DNA of 64,000 bases. Source: Topomyia yanbarensis. Its lineage: Eukaryota; Arthropoda; Insecta; Diptera; Culicidae. The notes under the pieces are model-generated. The model worked only from the letters and a program-made list of their open reading frames with translations. It was not told the DNA's origin and did not search any database. Position numbers and translations under genes: made by a program. This document shows, piece after piece, positions 19,196-28,723 of this stretch. The DNA lies in NCBI RefSeq assembly GCF_030247195.1, contig NC_080670.1, forward strand, positions 96,680,401 through 96,744,400, read 5' to 3'. Positions within the stretch are counted from its first letter, which is position 1. Each line of letters starts with the position of its first letter.

Positions 19196-19592
19196 GTTTT
19201 TGGCATCACTGTTTGCTATATTACGGTCGTCAGTAGAGCTGATAGTTTTTTTTTTTTGATTTTTTAGTGTTTTACACTCGCGATCATTTTTATTCTCGTT
19301 TTATCTGTATATCGTTTTATTCGGTAGTACGTGTGCATTGAAATTTCGTGACTTCAAGCACGATTATATCTGCCGTTGTGATTCGTGAAAGTGATTGTTT
19401 TTGGTTGAGATTTTTGTTTTCACTTGTCATTATCACTGCACAGACGTTACGCTCAATTTTTTCGCCAAAAGCGACATCTGCCGGTGGGTAGTTGAGTTGT
19501 CACACGTTGCGTGCAAGTTTGCTTCCATTGACGCACGTTACGTCTCCTGCGCATATTGCATACCCGCTAGGCGTTATTTCTACATCAAAAGC

Positions 19593-20387
19593 ATGGCTTG
19601 TAACAACTGCTCGAAAGTGGTTAATGATTCTGATCGAATCACATGTCGTGGATACTGCGGAAATTCGTTCCACATGATATGCGTCAAGATGGATTATGAT
19701 GTTCGTGACGTCCTGGGAACCCACCCACGGAATCTATTCTGGATGTGTAATGGCTGTGCTGATTTATTCTCGAATGATAATTTCCGTAGAATGGCTTCGC
19801 GTTGTTGCGATATAGTGCCTGACGACAATTCTCTGAAATCTATAAAGAACGACATAGCTGATCTGAAAGATGTCGTCAAAGCTCTCTCGGTTAAAGTTGA
19901 CTCTAAACCGCTATCCCCAATTATAACGCCTTGGAATCGAATTGCTGAATATAATCCAGTTTCAAACACGCCTAAGCGCAAACGCGAAGATGATTCGCCC
20001 AAAACAAAAATTCCTAATATTCGTGGATCCAAAGCTGCGTTTGAAACAATAAAAACAATTTCACCACCTGAGGAGCTGTTATGGGTTTACTTGTCAGCAT
20101 TCGATCCCAGCACGACGGATGACGAAGTTTCTACCCTTGTGAAAGATTGTCTGGGGGAGAATCTGCAACCGAGAATAGTTCGTCTAGTTCCTAAGGACAA
20201 GGATCTGTCATCTTTGAGCTTCATTACTTTCAAAGTTGGCGTTAGCAAATCATACAGGGATAAGGCTCTGTCCAAAGATTCTTGGCCAGAGAACATCTAC
20301 TTCCGTGAATTTGTGACCAATTCAAAAATCCAACGACCTATCATCAGGATTGCGGCGGAGAAGAATCCATCTGGTGGTGGACAGTAG
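19593..20387 (+). CDS. E5 ORF1: PHD-like zinc-finger protein
   Basis: Start ATG 19593 (MACNNCSKVV) is chosen because the finger begins at residue 3; the frame is open a further 66 codons upstream, but that stretch looks like 5' UTR. The product is 264 residues. Residues 3-60 show the Cys4-His-Cys3 order of a PHD finger: CNNC, C...C, H..C, then CNGC after WM. A short acidic, helix-prone segment and a KRKREDD patch follow near 130. The C-terminal half contains an RRM-like stretch (LLWVYLSAFDPSTTDDEV ... SSLSFITFKVG). It should bind nucleic acid or chromatin for the element. It ends at TAG 20385-20387; the frame is open beyond the stop and leads straight into ORF2. Confidence 0.85.
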   Translation: MACNNCSKVVNDSDRITCRGYCGNSFHMICVKMDYDVRDVLGTHPRNLFWMCNGCADLFSNDNFRRMASRCCDIVPDDNSLKSIKNDIADLKDVVKALSVKVDSKPLSPIITPWNRIAEYNPVSNTPKRKREDDSPKTKIPNIRGSKAAFETIKTISPPEELLWVYLSAFDPSTTDDEVSTLVKDCLGENLQPRIVRLVPKDKDLSSLSFITFKVGVSKSYRDKALSKDSWPENIYFREFVTNSKIQRPIIRIAAEKNPSGGGQ

Positions 20388-23300
20388 CGCCAAGCTGTTC
20401 CGGATAAACTCATCTGTCCAACTTCTTGTATCCCGGCGAGCGATTCAGGTCTACCTGGCGAATCGGCGACTTCTTCTGTGTCAGGTAAAGTCAAGAAGGG
20501 TATATGTCCTTCCGAAGCAATACAAGATGCTGCACCCCCTCAATGTAAATTTCACTTACAGTCTGCTGATGAACACAACTCTACCGCCGCTGTGAATCTT
20601 CAATGTCAAAAACAAAATTTGGATCCCATCGTAACGAGCTCGTCTCTTCACAGCACACTCGGCTCTACAACGATCACAGAAGGACTAAGCACTCTATGCT
20701 ATGCTGGTATGACTCATCGCACCCTAGGACGCACTGCAGCTAGCACTATGGAAGCCCTTGATCCCCCTGCCACAGTCGAGCCATTGCAGCCAGCGTTCAC
20801 CAGTCGTCACGGTCCTGTGTGCAGGAGTGGTGAAGGGGTCTTCCAAATCGATACCAACGACAATCAATCGCGGCATTCAAACCTACAAATATATTACCAG
20901 AATGCCGGTGGTATGAATTCAGTAATCGAAGATTATCTGGTAGCAAGTTCGGATGAATGCTTCGACATAATCGCCCTCACAGAGACGTGGCTTAGCGATA
21001 GCACTCTGTCAGTGCAAGCTTTTGGTGCCAACTACGATGTTTTCCGAACTGATCGCAGCTCACGCAACAGTCTCAAGGCTACCGGCGGCGGGGTACTTGT
21101 GGCTATCCATCGTCGATTGAAAGCGCAACTAATTGACGATACTTTGGGGGTCTGTGTCGAGCAGGTGTGGGTGCGAATCAAACTGGCTGGCTACGCACTT
21201 TATCTTTGCGTGGTTTATCTTCCACCGGACCGCACTCGCGATTCGACATTGATTGATTCACATACTGAGTCACTGGAACGGATTTCCGCTCAAGCAAGCC
21301 CGGTTGATGAGATCCTGATTGTTGGTGATTTCAATTTCTCCGGATTAAAATGGCGCTCTGCTTCTGACGGATTTATGTTCGCTGATCCCGAAATGTCATC
21401 TTTTCATGCTGGTATCACCAGTTTGCTTGACTGCTACAGTCTAAATCTGCTGCGCCAAACGAATAATGTGGTGAACGAGAACAACAGAATCCTTGATCTC
21501 TGTTTTTCGAGCAAATCTGACTACGCGCCAAAAGTTACCGCAGCACCGTTCCCCCTGGTAAAGACTGTTAGACACCACCCTCCCCTGCATATATTGCTTG
21601 AAGCCATTCGAGTGAAGCATGACTGCAATGCTTCTGACACCGTCAGCTATAATTTTAGAAAAGCCAACTATAATAGCATTATTGACTTCCTGTCGAATAT
21701 CCACTGGACTGAAATTCTCGACAATGATGATGTCAACGTTGCAGTGCAGACCTTCTCCAATGTTATGAGCTATGCTATCGATCGCTATGTACCCAAAAGA
21801 AGTGGCCTTCAATCTAAGCACCCAGCGTGGCACACTGCCGAGCTGAGACGGTTAAAAGCGACTAAAAGAGCCGCTCTGAAGAAGTACTCCAAGTTTGGGG
21901 GCTACGTGCTGCGACAACACTACGTTCATGTTAACCAAGTCTATAAAAAGACATCGAAGCGTTGCCATGCCGATTATTTGCGAAACGTGCAACGTAAGTT
22001 GAAGTCCGAACCTAAAAAATTCTGGAAGCATGTAAACGAGCAAAGAAAGGAATCCGGGTTGCCTTCAACGATGAGCTATGGAGGACGTATGAGCTCTAGT
22101 TTACAGGAGATCTGCCAACTATTCTCTGAAAAGTTCGCGAGTGTTTTCTCCAACGAGAAGTTGACACCGACCCAGGCTTCACGCGCGGCTCTCAATATAC
22201 CTCAATCATACCAGTCTTTGAACTCTATCAATATCGACAATAATATGGTACAACTGGCGGTTAGGAAAATGAAGGCTTCAACCTCGGCAGGCCCAGATGG
22301 TATACCAACTATTATTCTAAAAAAATGCTCTGCCGGTCTAATTGAACCTCTTTGTCATCTGTTTCAATTGTCGCTAACAACCGGAGTATTTCCCGAACTC
22401 TGGAAATCCTCCTTCATGTTTCCAGTTCACAAAAAAGGTGATAAAAAGGTAGTTGACAACTACCGTGGTATTACAACGTTAAGCGCAGTTCCTAAGCTGT
22501 TTGAAATGGCTGTGTTGGAACCCATCTCCAGCCACTGCAAACAGTATATCTCCGAGACTCAGCATGGATTTATGCCGAAACGTTCAACATCTACGAATCT
22601 TCTGTCGTTCACAACATATGTTACAGATGCTATGTCGGACGGCCTTCAAACTGACGTTATCTACACGGATCTTTCAGCTGCTTTTGACAAGATAAATCAT
22701 GCTATTGCAGTGGCAAAATTGGATAGACTTTGCTTTGGTACTAATATTCTCCGTTGGATGCAATCGTATCTCAGTGATCGTCGTCTAGCAGTCAAGATAG
22801 GTGATTGTGTATCCGAAGAGTTCTTTGCATCATCCGGTATTCCGCAAGGCAGCCATCTCGGTCCATTGATTTTTCTTCTGTATTTCAACGACGTTAACTT
22901 TTGTTTAGAAGGACCACGGTTGTCTTTCGCCGACGACCTCAAGTTATACCATAGAATACGGAATACTGATGATGCAGCTTTCCTTCAACGCCAACTGGAA
23001 ACCTTTGCGGAATGGTGCGAGATCAACCGAATGACCCTAAACCCCAAGAAATGTACGGTCATTACGTTCTCGAGGAAAAAAACGCCAATTCGATTCAACT
23101 ACTGTCTAGCTGAATCCACAATTGACAGAGCGAATTGCGTCAAAGATCTCGGAGTTTTTCTCGATGAACAACTGACGTTTAAACAGCATATCAGCTATAT
23201 TGTCGCAAAGGCATCACGCTGTTTGGGGTTCATAATGAGAATATCTAAGCACTTTTCAGATATTTACTGCTTGAAATCTCTCTACTGCTCACTCGTTCGA

Positions 23301-23762
23301 TCAACTCTGGAATATTGTTCAGTTGTGTGGAACCCTCATTATCTCAACGGTGTTCATCGAATTGAGGCAGTACAGCGCAGATTTGTTCGGTTTGCCCTTC
23401 GTCGATTGCCTTGGAGCAACCCTCACCAGCTGCCAAGTTATGAAAGCCGGGGTTTGCTTATTGGACTCGATACATTGCAAGTGCGACGGGATCTATTCCG
23501 TGCTATGACGATTTCGGATATTTTGCAAGATCGAATTGACTGCCCCGAGCTTCTCAGTGCGATAAACATGAACGTTCGCCCTCGCGCCCTTCGCAATAAT
23601 TTATTCCTCCGATTACCTCTTCGCCGGACTAACTATGGAGTGAACGGTGCCATCATTGGTTTGCAGCGGACTTTCAACAGAGTTTCATCCGAGTTCGATC
23701 TTCACATTCCACGTAGCAGATTACAATTTGACTTTTTAAATAGATTAAGAAATTATCATTAG
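20388..23762 (+). CDS. E5 ORF2: APE endonuclease-reverse transcriptase, intact
   Basis: The frame is open from the codon after the ORF1 TAG to 23762, in the same frame as ORF1. The first ATG is 20709 (MTHRTLG). The endonuclease starts near 20883 (LQIYYQNAGG), with ALTETWLS and the catalytic GDFNFSG block near 21330. The reverse transcriptase carries SAGPDGIP, YRGITTLS, a TDLSAAFDKINH block, SGIPQGSHLGP and FADD near 22928. The C-terminal part has STLEYCSVVWNPHY. No frameshift or stop was seen in more than 1,000 codons. The initiation site is uncertain: reinitiation at 20709 or readthrough of UAG are both possible. Confidence 0.9.
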   Translation, partial: RQAVPDKLICPTSCIPASDSGLPGESATSSVSGKVKKGICPSEAIQDAAPPQCKFHLQSADEHNSTAAVNLQCQKQNLDPIVTSSSLHSTLGSTTITEGLSTLCYAGMTHRTLGRTAASTMEALDPPATVEPLQPAFTSRHGPVCRSGEGVFQIDTNDNQSRHSNLQIYYQNAGGMNSVIEDYLVASSDECFDIIALTETWLSDSTLSVQAFGANYDVFRTDRSSRNSLKATGGGVLVAIHRRLKAQLIDDTLGVCVEQVWVRIKLAGYALYLCVVYLPPDRTRDSTLIDSHTESLERISAQASPVDEILIVGDFNFSGLKWRSASDGFMFADPEMSSFHAGITSLLDCYSLNLLRQTNNVVNENNRILDLCFSSKSDYAPKVTAAPFPLVKTVRHHPPLHILLEAIRVKHDCNASDTVSYNFRKANYNSIIDFLSNIHWTEILDNDDVNVAVQTFSNVMSYAIDRYVPKRSGLQSKHPAWHTAELRRLKATKRAALKKYSKFGGYVLRQHYVHVNQVYKKTSKRCHADYLRNVQRKLKSEPKKFWKHVNEQRKESGLPSTMSYGGRMSSSLQEICQLFSEKFASVFSNEKLTPTQASRAALNIPQSYQSLNSINIDNNMVQLAVRKMKASTSAGPDGIPTIILKKCSAGLIEPLCHLFQLSLTTGVFPELWKSSFMFPVHKKGDKKVVDNYRGITTLSAVPKLFEMAVLEPISSHCKQYISETQHGFMPKRSTSTNLLSFTTYVTDAMSDGLQTDVIYTDLSAAFDKINHAIAVAKLDRLCFGTNILRWMQSYLSDRRLAVKIGDCVSEEFFASSGIPQGSHLGPLIFLLYFNDVNFCLEGPRLSFADDLKLYHRIRNTDDAAFLQRQLETFAEWCEINRMTLNPKKCTVITFSRKKTPIRFNYCLAESTIDRANCVKDLGVFLDEQLTFKQHISYIVAKASRCLGFIMRISKHFSDIYCLKSLYCSLVRSTLEYCSVVWNPHYLNGVHRIEAVQRRFVRFALRRLPWSNPHQLPSYESRGLLIGLDTLQVRRDLFRAMTISDILQDRIDCPELLSAINMNVRPRALRNNLFLRLPLRRTNYGVNGAIIGLQRTFNRVSSEFDLHIPRSRLQFDFLNRLRNYH

Positions 23763-23790
23763 GACCACACTGTGTCTGTTGATATTAATT

Positions 23791-23820
23791 ATAAATAAAT
23801 AAATAAATAAATAAATAAAT
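23791..23820. repeat. (TAAA)n tail of E5
   Basis: About seven TAAA units end E5. The same type of short TAAA-like tail ends E6a at 32195-32212. Confidence 0.9.
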
Positions 23821-24149
23821 ATTGAATCTTATTTCTAGTCTTAAGATAGCTGTAAACTTTCTTTTCCTTTGTAAAAAAAAATATTTCAACATTGTAACCT
23901 CCTAGTTTTAAGATATCCAAATGTAAAAACAAAAGCATTTGGCACCGCCAAGCTAACGCATTTGTGCCTATCAAATAAACGAAATGAATAAAAAAAAATA
24001 CATTTACGTACTAGCCCAGTGCACGTGCTATTAGTAGATGCCAAGCTACCACACGGGGTGTACCGGAGGTGTGTCGGGCTCTAATGGTGACGCAGCCATT
24101 AATACCGACTAAACTCCATTGGGCTCCGCCATTGTTCCCCCCCAGGGAC

Positions 24150-24161
24150 TACCTCTCGGTA
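24150..24161 (-). promoter_or_regulatory. E4 3' UTR nested stem-loop, minus strand
   Basis: On the minus strand TACC-GAGA-GGTA forms the inner hairpin. The outer arms at 24168-24175 and 24138-24145 pair over eight bases (CCCCCCAG with CTGGGGGG), better than in E2. This is a third independent support for the conserved fold. Confidence 0.65.
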
Positions 24162-24219
24162 TTAGTTCTGGGGGGATGGCTGTATTTGATATACTCATTC
24201 ACTCTCGCTCACGCGTTTA

Positions 24220-24670
24220 TACGTCCTGTATGAGGCTTACTTGGGTGCTCTCTCTGTCACACCTTGATTCACTCTCTAACACTCCACATGAGGCTTACTT
24301 TTGTGATCACCTTTTTCGTTCCTTGCGAGGCTGACTTGTATGCTCACCTTTTTCATTTCTTGCTAGGCTTACTTTTGTGCTAGTCTCTAACATACCATGT
24401 GAGGCTGACTTGGATGCTCACCCTATCACCTGATTCACTCTCAATCGTACCACTCTATTACACCCCTGCCGCTCCGTCTGGCATTCCATGTGAGACATTT
24501 TTCTTAGGCCCCACTTCTGACATACCATATGAGGCTTACTTGGGTGCTCACCGTTTTCATACCTTGTGAGGCTGACTTTTGTGCTCACCTCTACCATACC
24601 ATGTGAGGCTGACTATTGTGCTCACTCTTAACATACCATGTGAGACTGACTTGGATGCTAACCCTTTCGC
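24220..24670 (-). repeat. E4 3' UTR ~36-bp repeat array
   Basis: This is the minus-strand counterpart of the E2 array: phrases such as GTGAGGCTGACTTTTGTGCTCACC recur about nine times on the plus strand. It is more diverged than in E2 or E3. Confidence 0.8.
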
Positions 24671-24907
24671 TCCTCTGCCACGCCACGAGGCATCGATAAC
24701 TAAGTCCCAACATACTACGCGACGACCCTCCAATCTTGGCATGAGGCAGTCCACATATACGCCTATACACTCGCTCTTCTGCCTTGCTTCGGGGTGGCTG
24801 GGTTTACCCCTTACGCGGTTGCCAGTCGCTGCGCCGAACCTGCCTCATCATGAATACACCATTCACTTACTTTTCTGCGCTCGGCCTTTTTCGCTCCAAC
24901 TAACCAA

Positions 24908-27476
24908 TCACTTGTTAGTCGTGCCCGTCGTCTGTTGCTCGGTGCGCCAAATTCCCTATAGCCTACACGCAATGTGGGTGGTTGCAGTCGAGACTGCGTT
25001 CCACTTCTCCAACGATTGACACATACGCCGAATAAGGGTATCCGGGGTTGTGTCCCAGTCGCTGACGTCAAGTATTGCTCTTCTTTCGACGTCGACACGA
25101 GGACATACGAACAGTATGTGTTCGGCAGTTTCGTCTACACCTGGGCAGTCAGGGCACCACCCACCCAGCTCAATATGTTAGGTATCAGCCGGTGGGTCCA
25201 CCTACCTTTCGAGGAGTTATCCCACTCACGCTGTCATCTGGCGACCGAGGTCACCCTGGTGCGCTCGCGGGCTCCTCTATTTCCACGTAGCTCGAAGCAC
25301 CCCTCATCTTCCCGAATGATCAGCCCGACTGGCATCATGCTCGCTATCACGCAGGATGCATCGTGTGATACCGTGAGGTAGGCAGATATCACTCTGAGGC
25401 ACATCACGCGGTAGGTGTTCTCCAGTTTCTGTAGGCAACTAGTTACCCTCAGTGCTCTTGACCATGACGGGCTGCCGTACCTGAGGATAGATACGGCAAC
25501 GCCTGCCAGTAGCCTACGTCTACTGGCACACACTTTTGAGCTGTTGGACATCATCCTCGATAGTGCCGCAACAGCAGTCGACGCTCTCTTGCATGTATAG
25601 TCGACGTGGCTGCCGAAGGTCAGCTTGTTGTCTATAATGACTCCGAGAGACTTCAGACTCCGCTGTGAGGTGATCACGACTTCTCCCACATGGATAACTG
25701 CATGTTGTGCCGACTTGCGGTTGTTGACGATAATTACCTCCGTCTTATGCTGAGCGAGCTCCAGGCCTATCGCGCTCATCCATTCCTCCACCGTGTTGAT
25801 CGCGTGTTCTGCAGTTAGTTCTACCTCAGGGATTGACTCCCCATAGACCTCCAAGGTTACGTCGTCGGCAAAGCCGATCTTGACCCCAGGAGGGAACTTC
25901 AGTCTCAGAACCCCGTCATACATGAGGTTCCATAGCACCGAGCCTAGGATCGAGCCCTGCGGGACTCTGGCGGTAATCGGAACCCTTTTCTGACCGGCAT
26001 CGGTCTCGTATAGCAGTACGCGGTTTTGGAAGTAGCTTTCCAGGATCCGGTACAGACCCACCGGTAGGCTAAGCCGGTGTAACGAGAGCGATATGGCATC
26101 CCAGCTTGCGCTGATGAATGCGTTCACGTCAAGTGTCACTAACGCAAAGTTTCGAATGCCTCGCCTTTTTCGTTGGATCGCTATCTCGGCAGTCTTTATC
26201 ACTGAGTTCATGGCGTCCACCTTGGACTTACTCTACCGAAAGCCAAACTGGTTACTTGACAGGCCGTCCGTACCTTCTGCGTACGGGATTAGTCTGTAGA
26301 GGATGATCCTCTCAAGCAATTTGCCAGTCGTGTCGATCAGACAGATTGGTCTGTACGCTGATGGGTCGCCTGGCGGCTTCGGCAACAACACCAATTTTTG
26401 TCTTTTCCATCTATCGGGGAAGCGGCACTCGTCAAGGCATCTCTGCATAGCTAGCCTGAACATGTTCGGGTTCGCTATGATCGCTGCCTTGAGAGCGCTG
26501 TTTGGAACTCAATCCAGCCCTGGAGCTTTGTTGTTTGCTAGGGAATTAGCCACTGCGAGTATTTCTTCATTCGTCACTGGACCCACCACATCGGCCGTGC
26601 CCGCACTGTCTCGTAGTGCAGGTGGCCATGGGCTTGTGGCTCGAGATGGGAAGAGTGCTTCGATAATCATCGCCAACCGGTCCGGAGACCGTTCTGGGGG
26701 TGAGGAGCCCCCTTTGGTCTTGGCCATCACGATTCTGTAGGCGTCACCCCAAGGATTCGCGTTGGCACTCTCCCACAGGTTGTCGAAACACGCTCTCTTG
26801 CTGCTTTTAATGGCCTTGTTAAGTGCCAGTTTCGCAGCTCGAAACACTTCACGGCGGTTCTCTCTTGCATCCTCGGTGCGAGCTCTTTGCACCCTACGTC
26901 TAGCTCTGAGGCAGGCTGATCGTATAGCTGCAATCTTCGCACTCCACCAGTATACCGGGCATCTGCCGTTTCTTGGCAGGGTTTCCCTCGGCATAGTGGC
27001 GTCGCACGCGCGTGATAGAACGGCTACCAGCGCATCCCCACTTAGACTGTCGGTGTTTGCCTCCAGTCCCAGGGCCGCGGTGAAAGCTTCGCTGTCGAAG
27101 TGATTGGACTTCCACCCGCGTACCTGACAGGGATCTCCCGCCCTCGGATGCTGCACACCATAGTTGATTCTAAGGCGGATTGCTAAATGATCGCTATGGG
27201 TGTAGCCCTCGTCTACCCTCCATTCCATGCCTGGAGCCAGACTCGGGCTGTCAAATGTTACATCAATCCATGCCTCCACTCCGTTTCTACGGAATGTGCT
27301 AGCGGAGCCATTATTAGCTAACACAGCGTCGAGTTTCGCAAGCGCCTCCAGTAGCGCTTGACCCTTGCTATTTGTACAGCGGCTGCCCCACTCTACTGCC
27401 CAAGCGTTAAAGTCTCCCGCTATGACTACCGGTTTCCGGCCCAGTAGGTCTGACGAGAGCCTGTCGATCATCTGGT
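24908..27476 (-). pseudogene. E4 ORF2 remnant: R1-clade endonuclease-reverse transcriptase with several lesions
   Basis: Homology with E2 ORF2 begins at QMIDRL (27476) and runs to a stop at 24908. Relative to E2 there is a TGA in APGPDG (near 26507), a TAG after FGFR (near 26230), a TGA replacing Trp near 25231, a lost Lys codon in LDVKNAF, a lost Val before GFADD, a 9-bp deletion in LLPKPGKP, and a ~0.1-kb deletion near 25157 that removes the HLTQFLSGHGCF block. The frame continues ~65 bp upstream into unrelated flank by chance. It cannot make an active enzyme. Confidence 0.9.
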
Positions 27477-27494
27477 CGCCTATACCTGGCATAT

Positions 27495-27761
27495 ATGAAG
27501 GACCAACAACCATATATTTGCGTGGAAGGAATGACGCCAACCAGCATCAAAATGACGTTCGCATCCGAAGGACTACCGACCGCGCCCGACCATCTGCTGC
27601 GCATTTTCATCGAAGTCTATCAGGAATATGGGCTGAACCCAGACGAATCAGCAGCAGACCTTGACTCCTATAGAATTTTTTTGTCAAGCGAAAGAACTCG
27701 CCGCCTTCAACAACTCTGCGAAGCTACGTATATATTTGGAACGTCGAATTTTCGGAAGTAG
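27495..27761 (+). CDS. Hypothetical 88-codon frame upstream of E6a
   Basis: The frame includes TFASEGLPTAPDHLLRIF and a C-terminal LSSERTRRLQQLCEAT stretch. I do not recognise the family. Codon usage looks more gene-like than the AT-rich surroundings. It could be the tail of an E6a ORF1 or a relic of another element, because E6a endonuclease homology starts about 200 bp downstream. The start near 27531 (MTPTSIKM) is as likely as 27495, since the first codons overlap the junction next to E4. Confidence 0.3.
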   Translation: MKDQQPYICVEGMTPTSIKMTFASEGLPTAPDHLLRIFIEVYQEYGLNPDESAADLDSYRIFLSSERTRRLQQLCEATYIFGTSNFRK

Positions 27762-28159
27762 CGACGCCCTCTATAGAGGAAGAAAATATAAATGTAAGTA
27801 ATTTAAATATTCCAAAAACTTCTTAGCATCCCCAACAGAGTTCGATTGAAATTTTAGTCTATTGCCAAAATTTTAATCGAATGAAAAGCCCAGCGAAAAT
27901 TAAAGAAATCCATAAAAAATAATTTCTTACTCTTTTAATTTAATTCTTGGAACAGAATCTAGCTGGGATGAAAGCGCAAGAATCGAAGAAATTTTTGGTA
28001 ATCAATTTAATGTATTACGGTACGTGTCCTCATAGCCATAAATGCAGATTTTCCTTCAGAAGAAATAGAAACCGTGAAACATATAGCATTTGAAAATATA
28101 GCAGTAATATCAGGAGAAGTGCACATATTCTCCTCTGTGTACTTTCCACCTGAAAATGC

Positions 28160-28723
28160 TTGCAAAAATCATTTGAACTATTTTTTCAAACTGTGGAATC
28201 TATCATGTCAAACATTGAACCTGAAGTAAAACTGCATATTTATGGCGACTTTAATCAACGTAACACCAACTTCATCGTAGACATTGAAAACAAATCTATC
28301 TTACTCCCAGTCGTAGGCGAAAACGAAACACTTCAATATTTCTCTGACAAAATATCTGAATTTGGTCTGCACCAAATGAACCATGTAAAAAATAGACAAA
28401 ATTCATATTTAGACCTCTTATTCACGAACTGCACTGAAAAGTCCTGTGTTAATGCATCTTTAACTCCATTATGGAAAAATGAAGTATTTCACACAGCAAT
28501 CGAATATTCAATTTTCTTTCATCAAAACTCTTCCCCGAACGACTTGCAGTATAAGGAAGTGCCGGAATACCATAAAACCGACTTCGAAGAAGTAAAACGT
28601 AGACTATGTAGAATAAATTGGCAAACTGTATTGAGTATAGAAGGAAATGTCAACGAGGTAGTGAATAAATTCTATTTAATTGTAACGAATTTAATCTCTG
28701 AAACAGTACCAGTAAAAAGAAGA
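28160..28723 (+). pseudogene. E6a endonuclease fragment
   Basis: The frame includes KLHIYGDFNQRN, matching the GDFN motif of APE-type LINE endonucleases, then YLDLLFTN, equivalent to the DLCFSS segment in E5, and a linker ending SETVPVKRR. Upstream endonuclease sequence (SSVYFPPENA) lies in a different frame, so at least one frameshift is present. The reading continues into the inserted element after 28723, which is not native sequence. Confidence 0.8.
28700..28723. repeat. Left 24-bp target-site duplication of the 28724-30426 insertion
   Basis: The 24 bases here (GAAACAGTACC... AAGAAGA) recur exactly at 30427-30450. The paralogue E6b keeps the uninterrupted site at about 32336-32361. Confidence 0.92.

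Larger units (their letters stand above)
19196..23820 (+). mobile_element. E5: apparently full-length CR1-like LINE with both ORFs open
   Basis: The element has a ~400-bp 5' UTR, an ORF1 with a PHD-like finger, an ORF2 with endonuclease and reverse transcriptase, and a (TAAA)n tail of about seven units (23791-23820). ATATTG at 19190-19195 and 23819-23824 may be a 6-bp target duplication inside E9. A PHD-type finger in ORF1 is described for CR1-group elements, and a microsatellite tail rather than poly-A also fits CR1, though the reverse transcriptase also resembles Jockey. No lesion is evident except the single in-frame UAG between the ORFs. Confidence 0.85.
18572..23996 (+). mobile_element. 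E9: 5'-truncated LINE 3' UTR fragment, interrupted by E5
   Basis: E9 proper is 18572-19195 plus 23825-23996. It ends in GAAATGAATAAAAAAAA and is flanked by perfect 13-bp duplications, a standard target-primed insertion. It contains about six degenerate ~70-bp units with CCTAGTTTTAAGAT, and a poly-C run at 18749-18767. The last bases (GGCACCGCCAAGCTAACGC, CAAATAAACGAAATGAATAAA) look like the 3' end of a mosquito I/Jockey-type LINE. No ORF is recognisable in what remains. Confidence 0.75.
18542..27476 (-). mobile_element. E4: minus-strand E2-family R1-clade element, split by nested insertions
   Basis: Read on the minus strand, the copy starts 5'-truncated at 27476 inside the endonuclease, passes ORF2, the 3' UTR repeat array and the nested stem-loop, and reaches GGGCTAG near 24010. 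It then continues at 18571-18550 and ends in a T8 (poly-A on the minus strand) at 18542-18549. The two parts join to give TACGTAAATGTATTATCCATTATAAAA, which aligns with the E2 end GACATAAAGGTCTTCTCCATTGTAAAA. E9 and E5 occupy 18572-23996. Several nonsense codons show that it is dead. Confidence 0.8.

Noticed and set aside
19395..19592. Extra 66 codons at the start of E5 ORF1
   Set aside because: No conservation signal and not needed; the PHD-like finger begins right after the Met at 19593.
19593..20387. A host PHD-finger chromatin gene
   Set aside because: It is directly followed in frame by a LINE ORF2, and PHD-type fingers are known in CR1-group ORF1 proteins.
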